Translations under genes and position numbers: made by a program
The notes under the pieces: generated by a model
What the model saw: the letters and a program-made list of their open reading frames with translations, nothing else
What the model was told of the DNA's origin: nothing
The model's database searches: none
NCBI RefSeq assembly: GCF_019969725.1
Contig: NZ_JAHXYW010000023.1
Span: 1-52,075 of the forward strand
Length of the DNA stretch: 52,075 nt
Direction of reading: 5' to 3'
Source: Neobacillus bataviensis
GTDB lineage: Bacteria > Bacillota > Bacilli > Bacillales_B > DSM-18226
Part shown: one piece after another, positions 29,197 to 39,225 of the stretch
Layout: each line of letters starts with the position of its first letter
How positions within the stretch are numbered: position 1 is the first letter of the stretch

Positions 29197-29835
29197 CTAT
29201 TCTCCACCGACTGGTGTTGTTTCTCTTCCTTCTTCATTATCAGGGTGGCCGCCTTCTTGCTGCTCCCCAGCATCAATTTCCTCTTCGGCCTTAGGCGGCA
29301 GGATAGAAGCAACGACTTCCTCATCCTCGTGGTTAATGCTGAAAGCACCACCTGATGGAATGTCGCCAACCGTTATGTTTTCGCCGACCTGAAGGTTCGT
29401 GATATCGACTTCAATTTGCTGTGGAATATTATCTGGGGTTGCCGTAATCGAAATTTCATGAAGCGGCTGCTGAAGGACACCGCCGTCCTTCACTCCGATT
29501 GCCTCACCTACAAGAGCAAGTCTTACATTAACGTTGATCTTGGATGATTTATCTACGGCTAAGAAATCAACATGAAGAATTTCTTTTTTAATAAAATCCT
29601 CTTGATAATCGGTTAAGATAACATCCTGTTTGCTGCCGTCAACATCAAGTGAAATGACCCCATTACGTCCGACAGCGCGGATTGTCTTTGTTAAATCAGC
29701 TGAACTGATATAGACCGGCTTGCTATCCACTCTTGCTCCATAGATGACAGCAGGAATATTCCCATTATCTCTGATTTTTCGTAATGCCGAATGGCGGAGT
29801 TCTTTCCGCTCTTTTGCTTGTAAAACAGTACTCAT
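29197..29835 (-). CDS. ctc: General stress protein Ctc, ribosomal protein bL25 family
   Basis: Binds 5S rRNA in the 50S subunit under stress. An L25-like N-terminal domain (about 1-92, LRKIRDNGNIPAVIYG start) is followed by the TL5/CTC C-terminal beta domain (about 95-180) and a long acidic tail (EEEIDAGEQQEGGH and on). The length is 212 aa. A likely SigB promoter is at 29879-29904, fitting its name as a general stress gene in B. subtilis. The ribosome site AGGAAGG lies in a 13-bp inverted repeat arm (29845-29897), so upstream transcripts may be poorly translated. Confidence 0.95.
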   Translation of the reverse strand: MSTVLQAKERKELRHSALRKIRDNGNIPAVIYGARVDSKPVYISSADLTKTIRAVGRNGVISLDVDGSKQDVILTDYQEDFIKKEILHVDFLAVDKSSKINVNVRLALVGEAIGVKDGGVLQQPLHEISITATPDNIPQQIEVDITNLQVGENITVGDIPSGGAFSINHEDEEVVASILPPKAEEEIDAGEQQEGGHPDNEEGRETTPVGGE

Positions 29836-29844
29836 GTATTGTCA

Positions 29845-29897
29845 CCTTCCTATTTTGAATAAAACATTCTATATAAAATTGCCCCAAAATAGGAAGG
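29845..29897 (-). promoter_or_regulatory. 13-bp inverted repeat hiding the ctc Shine-Dalgarno
   Basis: On the minus strand CCTTCCTATTTTG (29897-29885) and CAAAATAGGAAGG (29857-29845) are perfect complements around a 27-base loop. The 3' arm contains the ctc ribosome site AGGAAGG. The 5' arm lies in the spacer of the proposed SigB promoter and would not be in its transcript. Confidence 0.75.
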
Positions 29898-29904
29898 ACT
29901 AAAC
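29879..29904 (-). promoter_or_regulatory. SigB promoter of ctc
   Basis: Minus strand: GTTTAG (29904-29899), 14-bp spacer, GGGCAA (29884-29879). The SigB consensus is GTTTAA-N12-14-GGGTAT. ctc is the classical SigB gene in B. subtilis. Confidence 0.7.
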
Positions 29905-29938
29905 ATTTTTTTTACAAAAGGCTGTGTTAAACTTGCCT

Positions 29939-30069
29939 ATTGATTTCCGCTCCCAGGCACGAGCGGTTCGCGGGCGCGCTGGGGAGCCTCCTCGGCGCTT
30001 AAGCGCCTGTGGGGTCCCCCCTGCCCCGTACTCCCGCAGGAGTCTTCGTGCCTTCCGCTCCAATCAACA
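29939..30069. repeat. GC-rich intergenic element with inverted ends
   Basis: The left end ATTGATTTCCGCTCCC and right end TTCCGCTCCAATCAAC share CCGCTCC in direct orientation, while AGGCACGA (left) and TCGTGCCT (right) are inverted. The middle has a GGCGCTTAAGCGCC palindrome and GGGTCCCCC. It is far more GC-rich than its surroundings. I recognise the type from other Bacillaceae genomes but know no name or function. An open frame through it looks spurious. Confidence 0.75.
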
Positions 30070-30125
30070 GGGTTTAAAAATCAAGAATGACATTAACACG
30101 GCCTTTCAAAAAATAACACTTATAG

Positions 30126-30158
30126 CGAAGAAGGACCTGACCTAAAAAGTCAGATCCT
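30126..30158 (-). terminator. prs terminator
   Basis: Minus strand: stem GGATCTGAC/GTCAGGTCC with loop TTTTTAG, then TTCTTC. It is stable but with a weak T-run. Confidence 0.7.
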
Positions 30159-30169
30159 AATATGGCCTA

Positions 30170-31126
30170 TTAATCAAATAGGGTACTTACAGATTGTTCT
30201 TCGTGGATGCGGATAATCGCTTCTCCAATTAATGGTGCGACAGATAAATTAATGATTTTATCCGTCTTTTTCTCTTCTGAAAGAGCAATAGAGTTAGTCA
30301 CCACTAATTCCTTAATTTTTGAATTTTGGATTCTTTCAATCGCCGGTCCTGAAAGAACTGGATGTGTACAGCATGCATATACTTCTAATGCACCATTCTC
30401 TACTAATGCGTTAGCTGCCAATGTGATCGTTCCTGCTGTATCAATGATATCATCAATTAATATCGCTACTTTGCCTTCAATATTACCAACGATATTCATA
30501 ACCTCAGCCACATTCGGCCTTGGACGGCGCTTATCAATAATCGCAATTGGTGCTTTCAGGCGTTCAGCCATTTTTCTTGCTCTTGTAACCCCGCCATGGT
30601 CTGGAGAAACAACAACAATATCACCGTTTAATTGTTTATTTGAAAAATAATCAGCTAAAATAGGCACACCCATCAAGTGGTCAATAGGAATATCGAAGAA
30701 CCCTTGAATTTGCGGTGCATGCAAATCTAAACAAAGCACACGTGTCGCGCCAGCTGTCTCAAGCAGGTTTGCCACAAGCTTCGCTGTGATTGGTTCACGG
30801 GAGCGCGCTTTACGATCCTGACGTGCATAGCCATAATAAGGCATTACAATATTAATCGTTTTTGCTGAAGCTCTCTTTAAGGCATCAATCATGATTAACA
30901 ATTCCATGATATTTTCATTCACAGGCGAGCTTGTAGACTGAATGACATACACATCACAGCCGCGGATACTTTCCTCAATATTGATTTGAATTTCTCCATC
31001 ACTGAATCTGGTTACCGAGCTCTTTCCAAGCTCGACACCAATTACTTTGGCAATTTCTCTTGCAAGCGGGAGATTTGAATTTAAACTGAATACCTTTAAA
31101 TTTGGATCTAAATATTGATTTGACAT
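30170..31126 (-). CDS. prs: Ribose-phosphate pyrophosphokinase
   Basis: Makes PRPP, the ribose donor for nucleotide, histidine and tryptophan synthesis, from ribose 5-phosphate and ATP. The 318-aa protein shows [16 protein letters not shown] near 130-145 (the PRPP synthase signature), [12 protein letters not shown] near 172-183, and the PRPP-binding [15 protein letters not shown] near 218-232. It follows glmU by 23 bp, so GlmU and Prs are likely cotranscribed. In this window PRPP links it to hprT and to PurR, which senses PRPP. Confidence 0.97.
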   Translation of the reverse strand: MSNQYLDPNLKVFSLNSNLPLAREIAKVIGVELGKSSVTRFSDGEIQINIEESIRGCDVYVIQSTSSPVNENIMELLIMIDALKRASAKTINIVMPYYGYARQDRKARSREPITAKLVANLLETAGATRVLCLDLHAPQIQGFFDIPIDHLMGVPILADYFSNKQLNGDIVVVSPDHGGVTRARKMAERLKAPIAIIDKRRPRPNVAEVMNIVGNIEGKVAILIDDIIDTAGTITLAANALVENGALEVYACCTHPVLSGPAIERIQNSKIKELVVTNSIALSEEKKTDKIINLSVAPLIGEAIIRIHEEQSVSTLFD

Positions 31127-31149
31127 GAGGCCCTCCTGAAATCATTCGC

Positions 31150-32529
31150 TTATTTCTTTAGATTAAGCTTTGCAACGTAATTTTCTTTATTCACTTGTTT
31201 GGCACGGGCAATGGACAAAGCCTCGCCAGGTACGTCTTTTGTAATTGTGGATCCGGCAGCTACATAAGCGCCCTTTCCAATAGTGACAGGGGCAACAAGA
31301 TTGGAGTTGCAGCCAATAAAGACTCCATCTTCAATTTTGGTTAAAAATTTATTTTTACCGTCGTAATTCACTGTAATCGATCCGCAGCCGATGTTTACAT
31401 CACTACCGACTTCGGCATCCCCGATATAGCTTAAGTGTGAGGCTTTGCTTCCTTTTCCGAATACAGCTTTCTTAATTTCGACGAAGTTTCCAATTTTCAC
31501 ATCATCATCAATATTTGACTCAGGGCGAATGTGAGCAAATGGTCCGATATTGACGTGGGAACCAATTGAGCTTTTAAAGGCAGCTGATTGACGGATGACT
31601 GTTTCATCCCCAACTTCACACGTGTCAATTTCTGTGTTTGGTCCAATATGACATTCCGCACCAATAATGGTTTTTCCTGTTAAAATGGTTCCAGGATAAA
31701 TGACAGTATCTTGACCGATTTCAACATCCGTTCCAATGTAGGTGTTAGATGGGTCAATGATTGTTACTCCGTTTCGCATATGCGCCTCATTCAAACGTGT
31801 TCGCATGATTCGCTCTGCCTCTGATAAAGCTACCCGGTCATTGACGCCCAGGGTTTCTTCTATCGTATTTGTTTGAAAGGCTGTAACAATTTCACCTTGT
31901 TTTTTCAAAATTTCAATGACATCTGGTAAATAGTATTCTCCTTGTACATTGTCATTAGAAACATTTTTTAATGCTTCAAAAAGGGCAGCATTATCAAAAC
32001 AGTAGGTTCCTGTATTGATTTCATTTACTTTGCGCTCATCTTCTGTAGCATCTTTATGTTCGACAATTTTCTCGACAAGGCCTTTTTCATTGCGAATAAT
32101 TCGGCCGTATCCTGTTGGATCATCAATTCTTGCCGTAAGGATGGTCGCTTTTGCCTTTAATTCTTCATGGTGTTTAAATAGGGACTCCATCGTTTCGGCT
32201 TTAATTAACGGGGTATCGCCGCAAACAACAATGGTAACGCCTTCTTTTCCTTCCAGCATTCCGGCAGCCTGCATGACCGCATGTGCTGTTCCTAGCTGCT
32301 GCTCCTGAAGTGCATAATAGCTCCTGCTGCCTAATTGGCCCTGCACCATTTCCGCTCCGTGTCCAATGATGGTGACCATTTCTTGGACATTCAGCTTTTC
32401 CACTTGGTCAACCACATGCTCGACCATCGGTTTACCGCAAACTGGGTGTAATACTTTATAAAGCTTAGATTTCATCCGCGTTCCTTGTCCTGCGGCCAAA
32501 ATCACAGCATAACGATTGGGCATGTTCAA
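31150..32529 (-). CDS. glmU: Bifunctional UDP-N-acetylglucosamine pyrophosphorylase/glucosamine-1-phosphate acetyltransferase
   Basis: Carries out the last two steps to UDP-GlcNAc, the precursor of peptidoglycan and teichoic acids. The nucleotidyltransferase half has [19 protein letters not shown] near 11-29. From about residue 250 a left-handed beta-helix of hexapeptide repeats carries the acetyltransferase site. The length is 459 aa, usual for the family. It is called gcaD or tms in B. subtilis. A SigA promoter lies 35 bp upstream and prs follows. Confidence 0.97.
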   Translation of the reverse strand: MNMPNRYAVILAAGQGTRMKSKLYKVLHPVCGKPMVEHVVDQVEKLNVQEMVTIIGHGAEMVQGQLGSRSYYALQEQQLGTAHAVMQAAGMLEGKEGVTIVVCGDTPLIKAETMESLFKHHEELKAKATILTARIDDPTGYGRIIRNEKGLVEKIVEHKDATEDERKVNEINTGTYCFDNAALFEALKNVSNDNVQGEYYLPDVIEILKKQGEIVTAFQTNTIEETLGVNDRVALSEAERIMRTRLNEAHMRNGVTIIDPSNTYIGTDVEIGQDTVIYPGTILTGKTIIGAECHIGPNTEIDTCEVGDETVIRQSAAFKSSIGSHVNIGPFAHIRPESNIDDDVKIGNFVEIKKAVFGKGSKASHLSYIGDAEVGSDVNIGCGSITVNYDGKNKFLTKIEDGVFIGCNSNLVAPVTIGKGAYVAAGSTITKDVPGEALSIARAKQVNKENYVAKLNLKK

Positions 32530-32562
32530 AGTCCTCCAATTTAACCTTTTTATCCACTAAAA

Positions 32563-32591
32563 ATATTAACGTAAATGGGGCGGCTTTTCAA
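32563..32591 (-). promoter_or_regulatory. glmU-prs promoter (SigA)
   Basis: Minus strand: -35 TTGAAA (32591-32586), 17-bp spacer, -10 TAATAT (32568-32563). Confidence 0.7.
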
Positions 32592-32676
32592 GGAATGAAG
32601 GAAATGTGTCTATTATTGTAATTTTGAGTTTTTTTAGTAGAGGACAGAAGAAAGTTTCGTGGGTTTTTAAAAACCA

Positions 32677-32709
32677 TAAAAAAGAGCCTTACTTAGAAGA
32701 AAGGCCCTA
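32677..32709 (-). terminator. spoVG terminator
   Basis: Minus strand: stem GGGCCTT/AAGGCTC with a 10-base loop and a following TTTTTT. Confidence 0.85.
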
Positions 32710-32722
32710 GTTGTAATAATCT

Positions 32723-33013
32723 TTAGGAAGCTCCGGCTTCTTCAAATTCTACTTCCAATTCACCTAAACGGTGGTACTCAGCCAATACAGCTTCTTGGAT
32801 TTTACCGCGTGTTCCTGAATTGATTGGATGCGCAATATCACGAAATTCTCCATCAGGAGTACGTTTACTTGGCATAGCTACAAATAAACCGTTGTTCCCG
32901 TCAATAACACGAATGTCATGAACAACAAATTCATTGTCCAATGTGATTGATGCAATCGCTCTCATTCTTCCATCCGTATTAACCCGGCGTAATCTTACGT
33001 CAGTTACTTCCAT
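32723..33013 (-). CDS. spoVG: Regulator SpoVG
   Basis: Small nucleic-acid-binding regulator of sporulation and cell division; 96 aa, the usual length. The highly conserved start [20 protein letters not shown], split here at about 1-19, and the [20 protein letters not shown] segment near 45-64 are diagnostic. The C-terminal acidic tail is short. The SigH promoter at 33055-33084 matches the known SigH dependence of spoVG, and the AT-rich DNA upstream would suit AbrB repression, as in B. subtilis. Confidence 0.97.
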   Translation of the reverse strand: MEVTDVRLRRVNTDGRMRAIASITLDNEFVVHDIRVIDGNNGLFVAMPSKRTPDGEFRDIAHPINSGTRGKIQEAVLAEYHRLGELEVEFEEAGAS

Positions 33014-33054
33014 GTGCTCACACCCTTTTTCTAATGATAAAAAGCTAGTTTAAT

Positions 33055-33084
33055 AAATTCAACAAATAATTTGCTTATTCCTTC
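33055..33084 (-). promoter_or_regulatory. SigH promoter of spoVG
   Basis: Minus strand: -35 GAAGGAATA (33084-33076), 12-bp spacer, -10 GTTGAATTT (33063-33055). Both fit the SigH consensus RNAGGAWWW and RNNGAATWW fully. Upstream DNA is A/T-tract rich. Confidence 0.88.
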
Positions 33085-33146
33085 TTTATTTTCAAAATTT
33101 TTTTAAAAAATAGGACGAAATTGTGAACTTTTGTAAAATGAAGACA

Positions 33147-33176
33147 CAAAAAAACGCCCGTTTATTTCACGAGCGC
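33147..33176 (-). terminator. ridA terminator overlapping the stop codon
   Basis: Minus strand: stem CGCTCGT/ACGGGCG with loop GAAATAA, then seven T. The 5' arm lies inside the last ridA codons. Confidence 0.85.
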
Positions 33177-33536
33177 TACTACTTCAATCTCAACTAACAC
33201 ATCTTTTGGCAAACGGGCGACCTCTACACAGGAACGGGCCGGTTTATGCGTGGAGAAATATTCCCCATAAACGTCGTTAACTGCCGCGAATTCGTCCATA
33301 TTTTTAATAAATACAGTAGCTTTTACGACCGTTTCAAAGGATGCCCCAGCTTCTTCAAGCACAGCCTGCAAATTGCGGAAAACCTGATGGGTTTGTTCTT
33401 TAATGTCTCCAGTCACCAGAGTTCCTTCTGCTGTTAGCGGAATTTGTCCTGAGCTATAGAATAAATTGTTGACAATGATTCCTTGTGAATATGGCCCGAT
33501 AGCTGCTGGCGCTTGATTTGTTTGAACTACTTTCAT
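33162..33536 (-). CDS. ridA: RidA family 2-iminobutanoate/2-iminopropanoate deaminase
   Basis: Hydrolyses reactive enamine/imine intermediates from PLP enzymes. The 124-aa protein has the family IGPYSQGI start (16-23), the FKNM/D central segment and the [21 protein letters not shown] end (about 103-123), whose Arg contacts substrate. It was named yabJ. It overlaps the purR stop by 4 bp (ATGA), so it is translationally coupled to purR. In B. subtilis YabJ is needed for purine repression and surfactin-related control. Confidence 0.96.
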   Translation of the reverse strand: MKVVQTNQAPAAIGPYSQGIIVNNLFYSSGQIPLTAEGTLVTGDIKEQTHQVFRNLQAVLEEAGASFETVVKATVFIKNMDEFAAVNDVYGEYFSTHKPARSCVEVARLPKDVLVEIEVVALVK

Positions 33537-34366
33537 TCGATCTCCCCCTGTTTATTAAAATAATTACCTATTTGGACATTAATCCTTTTTTCTTTTACAT
33601 CCACATCAGATAGTTGGACAAGCGAAATATATTCATCAACCAACCGCTCTTCAATTTTTTCCGCTTCGACTAAAACAGCAATACCCGCGACTTGGGAATT
33701 GAATTCCTCAATGATACTGATCATCCCCATGACAGTACCGCCTGCTTTCATAAAATCATCAACAATAAGAACACGCGATCCTTCCTTCATGCTTCGTTTT
33801 GACAAGACCATAGTTTGGATGCGCTTGGCTGACCCGGACACATAATTAATGCTGACGGTTGGCCCTTCAGTTACTTTACTGTCCCTTCGGACAATAACTA
33901 CCGGAACATTCAATTGACTGGCTACTGCATAGGCCAGCGGAATTCCTTTAGTGGCAACAGTCATCACCACATCAATTTTGGCATCTGCATAGGCTGAGGC
34001 AATAATTCGCCCGGCCTGCTGCACAACGGATGGATTTCCTAAAATATCCGTTAAATATAAATACCCTCCAGGCAAGAGCCTATCAGGATTAGCAATTAAG
34101 TCACATAGCTCATTCATGAATGGCTGTGCTTCTTCTTTACTTACTTTTACAATAAATTTAACCCCGCCAGCGGCCCCGGGCACGGTTTGCAGCGTTCCGA
34201 TTCCCCTTTGTTCAAAGGTTTCCTTGACGATGGCTAAATCCTCACTGATAGAAGACTTAGCTGAAGCATAGCGCTCAGCAAAATACGTTAGCGGTACCAA
34301 TTGGCGAGGATGGTCCAATAAATAGTTGGTCATATCAATCAAACGTTCACTGCGGCGAAATTTCAT
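33533..34366 (-). CDS. purR: Purine operon repressor PurR
   Basis: Represses purine genes; PRPP binding to the C-terminal domain releases DNA. An N-terminal winged helix is at about 1-75 ([17 protein letters not shown] start). A phosphoribosyltransferase-like domain follows, with the PRPP loop [14 protein letters not shown] near 196-209. The 277-aa length is normal. It is coupled to ridA. A PurBox lies about 90 bp upstream (34453-34465), consistent with self-repression. Confidence 0.96.
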   Translation of the reverse strand: MKFRRSERLIDMTNYLLDHPRQLVPLTYFAERYASAKSSISEDLAIVKETFEQRGIGTLQTVPGAAGGVKFIVKVSKEEAQPFMNELCDLIANPDRLLPGGYLYLTDILGNPSVVQQAGRIIASAYADAKIDVVMTVATKGIPLAYAVASQLNVPVVIVRRDSKVTEGPTVSINYVSGSAKRIQTMVLSKRSMKEGSRVLIVDDFMKAGGTVMGMISIIEEFNSQVAGIAVLVEAEKIEERLVDEYISLVQLSDVDVKEKRINVQIGNYFNKQGEIE

Positions 34367-34399
34367 AACAAACCCCCAAAAGCCGAATATTCTAATTAA

Positions 34400-34429
34400 A
34401 GGATATCATTATTGTACGTTTTTAATCAA
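34400..34429 (-). promoter_or_regulatory. purR-ridA promoter (SigA)
   Basis: Minus strand: -35 TTGATT (34429-34424), 18-bp spacer, -10 TATCCT (34405-34400), 34 bp upstream of the purR ATG. Confidence 0.55.
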
Positions 34430-34452
34430 GTGTTTGCCATAGAAATACCAAT

Positions 34453-34465
34453 AATGTTCGGATTT
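34453..34465 (-). promoter_or_regulatory. PurBox (PurR operator)
   Basis: Minus strand AAATCCGAACATT matches the PurBox core (CCGAAC within A/T). It lies just upstream of the purR -35 and overlaps the ispE stop. No well-spaced inverted partner was found, so it may be a single or weak operator. Confidence 0.6.
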
Positions 34466-35333
34466 AATCGAGTGAGTGCCGTTCTCCAAGCATCCTGACA
34501 GCGAACACCTGGTCACAAAATCCTCGAAGGCCGTTATAGATTCGATGCATTCTCGAATCATGCTGGACAATTCCAAAAACGGTTGGCCCGCTGCCGCTCA
34601 TTAAGACGGCGTCCGCTCCAAAACGCTTCATTTGCTCCTTTATCTGCGCCACTTCTGGATGAAGATTTAAGGTAACATCCTCTAACACATTCCCTACATT
34701 TTGACAAACCTTTTGATAGTCACGGCTGTTAATCGCCTCGACCATTTGTTCAATATCGGGATGACTCATTCTGTTGATATCTAAGCGTCGATAGACCTCA
34801 GCAGTCGAAACTCCGATAAAGGGTTTAGCGAGAATTACCCAGCACGTCGGCGGCGGCGGCAGTTCGGTAATCATTTCGCCCCTGCCTTTCGCTAACGCAG
34901 TGCCCCCATAAACACAAAAGGACACATCTGAACCAATTTCGCTCCCGAGCTCTGCTAATTCACCTAGTGACAAGCCGAGATCCCATAGTTTATTCAAGCC
35001 CCGTAAAGTAGCAGCGGCATCACTGCTCCCGCCCGCAAGTCCAGCCGCAACAGGAATGGTTTTTTCGATGGCAATCATGACACCTTTTTTTACCTGGAAA
35101 CGGTTTTTTAACAGCTGTGCTGCTTGATAGGCTAAGTTTCGCTGATCATCCGGTACATAACGATTATGGGAAACAATATGTATTTGATCTTGATTTAATA
35201 AGGTCAGTTCCACCCTATCGGCTAAATCAATGGTTGTCATGATCATTTCAACCTCGTGATAGCCGTCGGAACGTTTATGTAAAACATCTAGTGCTAAATT
35301 GATTTTAGCCGGTGCTTTGACTAAAAGCTTCAA
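34464..35333 (-). CDS. ispE: 4-diphosphocytidyl-2-C-methyl-D-erythritol kinase
   Basis: ATP-dependent step of the MEP isoprenoid pathway. A GHMP kinase with [10 protein letters not shown] near 6-15 and the ATP loop [19 protein letters not shown] near 95-113, and GSGPTVFG near the C-terminus. I chose TTG at 35333 (289 aa), which aligns with the B. subtilis YabH start and has AGGTGG about 5 bp upstream. A GTG at 35342 is the alternative. It stands between sspF and purR. Confidence 0.94.
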   Translation of the reverse strand: MKLLVKAPAKINLALDVLHKRSDGYHEVEMIMTTIDLADRVELTLLNQDQIHIVSHNRYVPDDQRNLAYQAAQLLKNRFQVKKGVMIAIEKTIPVAAGLAGGSSDAAATLRGLNKLWDLGLSLGELAELGSEIGSDVSFCVYGGTALAKGRGEMITELPPPPTCWVILAKPFIGVSTAEVYRRLDINRMSHPDIEQMVEAINSRDYQKVCQNVGNVLEDVTLNLHPEVAQIKEQMKRFGADAVLMSGSGPTVFGIVQHDSRMHRIYNGLRGFCDQVFAVRMLGERHSLD

Positions 35334-35441
35334 TAGGTCCACCTACTTCTATATAGTGCAATATTCCGCAATCCACATTTTGTCCTATTTTACCACAAAA
35401 CGACTAGTAAAGCGCAAGCGCATTGGGGTTTTATAGCGAAA

Positions 35442-35474
35442 TTTAAAAGCCAGAGGAAAAGTTCCCCCTGGCCT
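35442..35474 (-). terminator. sspF terminator
   Basis: Minus strand: imperfect stem GCCAGGGGGAA/TTCCTCTGGC, then TTTTAAATTT. Confidence 0.6.
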
Positions 35475-35528
35475 TGCTGCAGCAGTGATTCGTTTAAATT
35501 ACAAGCGGAAGTGCGTTTTGATTTTGAG

Positions 35529-35717
35529 TTAAGACTGCCGGCCTTTACCAGCCAGCTGTGCTTCTGCAAGCTCTAAGGCGCGTTTAACCATATTCCCTGC
35601 ATCCTTCGCCCGGATGCCGCCCCAACCCTCTTTTTGAACAACATCATAGAAACCAAGATCTTTGGCAAGCTCTTCTTTAAATTGGCTTGACATAATCCCT
35701 CTTCTTCTTCTGCCCAT
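35529..35717 (-). CDS. sspF: Small acid-soluble spore protein SspF
   Basis: Minor alpha/beta-type SASP that coats spore DNA. The 62-aa product has the family [20 protein letters not shown] segment split at about 15-30 and [13 protein letters not shown] near 40-52. The basic GRRRRG start is as in B. subtilis SspF. An AGGGG ribosome site lies upstream of the ATG. A SigG-type -10, CATACTA, lies 32 bp upstream, fitting late forespore expression. Confidence 0.94.
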   Translation of the reverse strand: MGRRRRGIMSSQFKEELAKDLGFYDVVQKEGWGGIRAKDAGNMVKRALELAEAQLAGKGRQS

Positions 35718-35748
35718 CTAAACAACCCCTTTCATACTACAGCATTCA

Positions 35749-35777
35749 TAGTATGAGTAAATAATGGTTTTTAATGA
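35749..35777 (-). promoter_or_regulatory. SigG promoter of sspF
   Basis: Minus strand: perfect -10 CATACTA (35755-35749); 17 bp upstream TCATT (35777-35773) is a weak -35. The -10 is mirrored by TAGTATG 9 bp downstream, forming a palindrome. Confidence 0.6.
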
Positions 35778-35780
35778 TAG

Positions 35781-35811
35781 CAAAAAGCAGTAAACCTAAA
35801 GTTTACTGCCG
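35781..35811 (-). terminator. veg terminator
   Basis: Minus strand: perfect stem GCAGTAAAC/GTTTACTGC with loop TTTAG, then TTTTTGC. Confidence 0.93.
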
Positions 35812-35826
35812 CTCATTGCTTATATA

Positions 35827-36090
35827 CTAACTTAATGCTACATGTCCTGCTGCTTCATCGTAGAATGTAATTTGAACTGTTTCTGTTAATACATCCGCAT
35901 AGCTGTAAGACACTCGCTCGAATGAATTTTCATCCTGATCTAATTCAATAACAAAAACAGAAGGGTAAGTTTCAGCTAAAACACCGGAACGTTCAATTGT
36001 TTTCCTGCGTCCGCCATTTGCTTTCAGCAATAATCTTTTCCCTAAATTTGTGTCAAGAGCCTTTTTAATATCGGCTAAGGTTTTTGGCAT
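35827..36090 (-). CDS. veg: Veg protein, biofilm-related
   Basis: Short, highly expressed protein; in B. subtilis it stimulates biofilm matrix genes by counteracting SinR. The 87-aa product starts [12 protein letters not shown] and carries the conserved [20 protein letters not shown] segment split at about 27-46, forming a small Sm-like beta barrel. I chose the ATG at 36090 with GAGGTGG upstream; the frame extends to 36144 through promoter DNA. Two strong SigA promoters are present. Confidence 0.95.
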   Translation of the reverse strand: MPKTLADIKKALDTNLGKRLLLKANGGRRKTIERSGVLAETYPSVFVIELDQDENSFERVSYSYADVLTETVQITFYDEAAGHVALS

Positions 36091-36111
36091 TCGGTCCACC
36101 TCACTATGTAA

Positions 36112-36140
36112 AGTATAACACACTGACATAGTCCTGTCAA
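36112..36140 (-). promoter_or_regulatory. veg promoter P2 (SigA)
   Basis: Minus strand: -35 TTGACA (36140-36135), 17-bp spacer, -10 TATACT (36117-36112), 22 bp from the start codon. Confidence 0.88.
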
Positions 36141-36152
36141 ACAAAAATATAA

Positions 36153-36182
36153 ATTATATCAGTCCGACAAAAAGTTTGTCAA
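36153..36182 (-). promoter_or_regulatory. veg promoter P1 (SigA)
   Basis: Minus strand: -35 TTGACA (36182-36177), 18-bp spacer, -10 TATAAT (36158-36153). Both hexamers are consensus. Tandem strong promoters are typical of veg. Confidence 0.9.
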
Positions 36183-36263
36183 TATTTTTTCTTCTACTTT
36201 TTCTTCTAAATTTCAACATTTCTATCGTTACCTTAATGTCAATGGAATATGTGTACAATATTA

Positions 36264-36296
36264 AAAAAAATAAGCCCCGGGATTAAAAGGCTCATA
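36264..36296 (-). terminator. yabG terminator
   Basis: Minus strand: short AGCC/GGCT stem with GC-rich inner pairs, then eight T. The 5' arm overlaps the yabG stop region. Confidence 0.6.
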
Positions 36297-37209
36297 CTTT
36301 CTCTGTATCTTGATCTTGATTTTCTTCTTCATCCTCGTCCGGGAGTGGTCTATAAGGCATACCTGTTCTTAAAACACCCTTTGTTTCGATGCCGCCCAGC
36401 CCCTTATCTCCTGTTAACGTATTACGCAAAACATCCCATACGTTGATTCTTTCCATAAACGGGGTAAAGCTTATTTTGGCAACAATATATACCGGATCAA
36501 GTGCGTGTATATTGACTCTTGTGGGAGAACTGGCGAAGTTTGCCCCTGCATGAATCAGGGATTCAAAGTGTGATTGGCATGCACCCGCAAAGATAACCAG
36601 TTGATCGAGATGAGGTACTTTTTTCCTTGCCTCCCTAACGGTTTGGACAAAGTGCCTGGAATGCCGATAGGCGTTGATATCGCTCATTTTCCCTTTTGCC
36701 TTTGAGTAGGCGTCATGCCCGGTGATGACGAGAATATCCGGCCGGTAATAGTCCATTAATTCGCCGATTCTATTCGGCATTTCCTTTTCATTGCAATGGA
36801 TGCCTAATACGGGGACTCCGATTTTTTCATACAAAGTCATACATTTTTTTAGATAGGAGGGATCTCCATCTAAATGGAGGACTCTGCCGGGGATTTGAAA
36901 ATAATTACTCGGTTTTACATACCCACCTGTTGCAGTATATTCTTGTCTCTGTTTCAATAAATCTACATCCTGCGTAAAAAGTCTTAAAGACTGTTCTTCA
37001 AGTGTCCTAAATTCTTTTGTGAGCTTTAATCTCTCGGTTTGGTTGATGACAACCAAATCATTATATGGAGCATCTGCTACGATGCGGAAATCTTCCCCGT
37101 AAAGGATAGCAAATTTCTGGTCATTTATTTTTCGAAAATCAATTACACGAAAAAGAATGTCACAGTTGTACGAACGCCTGCCGACAATATCCATTAATTT
37201 TATATCCAC
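36292..37209 (-). CDS. yabG: Sporulation-specific protease YabG
   Basis: Mother-cell protease that trims coat proteins and cortex-associated precursors during coat cross-linking (peptidase family U57). The family regions VLGIHCNEKEMPNRIGELMD and VITGHDAYSKAKG are visible around residues 145-180, with VIFAGACQSHFES near 210. The likely catalytic Cys is one of these. I chose GTG at 37209 (305 aa) with GGAG 8 bp upstream; GTG at 37218 overlaps that site. A SigK promoter precedes it, matching late mother-cell expression. Repeat array B lies further upstream. Confidence 0.92.
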   Translation of the reverse strand: MDIKLMDIVGRRSYNCDILFRVIDFRKINDQKFAILYGEDFRIVADAPYNDLVVINQTERLKLTKEFRTLEEQSLRLFTQDVDLLKQRQEYTATGGYVKPSNYFQIPGRVLHLDGDPSYLKKCMTLYEKIGVPVLGIHCNEKEMPNRIGELMDYYRPDILVITGHDAYSKAKGKMSDINAYRHSRHFVQTVREARKKVPHLDQLVIFAGACQSHFESLIHAGANFASSPTRVNIHALDPVYIVAKISFTPFMERINVWDVLRNTLTGDKGLGGIETKGVLRTGMPYRPLPDEDEEENQDQDTEKV

Positions 37210-37269
37210 TGCCGTCACTCCAATTAGACCAGCAAAAAAGGCCTTTCAAAATAATAAAAGTTTCCCTCA

Positions 37270-37297
37270 TAGGCTATGCCACTGGCTTTGTCCCTGT
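37270..37297 (-). promoter_or_regulatory. SigK promoter of yabG
   Basis: Minus strand: ACA (37297-37295), 16-bp spacer, CATAGCCTA (37278-37270), an exact match to SigK ACM-N16-CATANNNTA. B. subtilis yabG is SigK-dependent. Confidence 0.8.
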
Positions 37298-37451
37298 GAC
37301 GAACGATAATTAGGATTATTTATTTTTAAGGATTTTGTTGGTTATTTATTGGGCGGATAACTCATAATGCCTAAGATGTGATAAAAGTCCGTTTCATGGT
37401 CCTTGTGAAGATTTAACAAGCACTATGATACGTTTTATTTGGTTTTCACAG

Positions 37452-37566
37452 GCACTGTCAACGCCTCTGAGTCCCCGCAAATTGTTCTTTTTTCTCTGCT
37501 CGGGCACTGTCAACTCCTCACAATGTCCTTAAACTGCCTTTTTTGCTCTCCACGGACACTGGGCCA
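37452..37566. repeat. 52-bp tandem palindromic array B (2 units plus part)
   Basis: GCACTGTCAAC occurs at 37452 and 37504, and the aligned CGGACACTGG at 37553 continues the 52-bp phase. On the minus strand AGTGTCC and GGACATT, or AGTGCCC and GGGGACT, bracket purine-rich loops of 25-27 bases. A further, decayed unit may lie at 37400-37451. It fills the rsmA-yabG gap together with the yabG promoter. Confidence 0.8.
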
Positions 37567-39022
<1,456 letters not shown>

Positions 39023-39186
39023 TCTTCCTCCAGAAAAAATATTTAAATATTTGAAAAAAACTTGAAACATTTTTGTAATGTCCATCGTCTATATTATCAA
39101 AAGCCATCATACATTAATGTATAAAACATAGTGAAAAAATCCTAGTAACTACTCGTTGTTAAGTATAAATAAAAACGATGAAAAAG

Positions 39187-39217
39187 TAAAAATGCAGAGG
39201 ATAGGACCCTCTGCACC
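39187..39217 (-). terminator. yabE terminator
   Basis: Minus strand: stem TGCAGAGG/CCTCTGCA with loop GTCCTAT, then TTTTTAC. Confidence 0.92.
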
Positions 39218-39225
39218 TAAGTAAA

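Noticed and set aside
29924..30145. 73-residue plus-strand open frame
   Set aside because: It runs through the GC-rich repeat element, has an arginine- and proline-rich composition, no ribosome site and no family resemblance.
32590..32676. Single 52-bp type unit upstream of glmU
   Set aside because: GTGTC and GAGGACA strings lie at a similar distance, but there is no second unit and the arms do not pair well.
35400..35440. Fifth copy of the modular repeat
   Set aside because: Only AAGCGCAAGCGC resembles the left end; the right end and modules are missing, so it may be chance.
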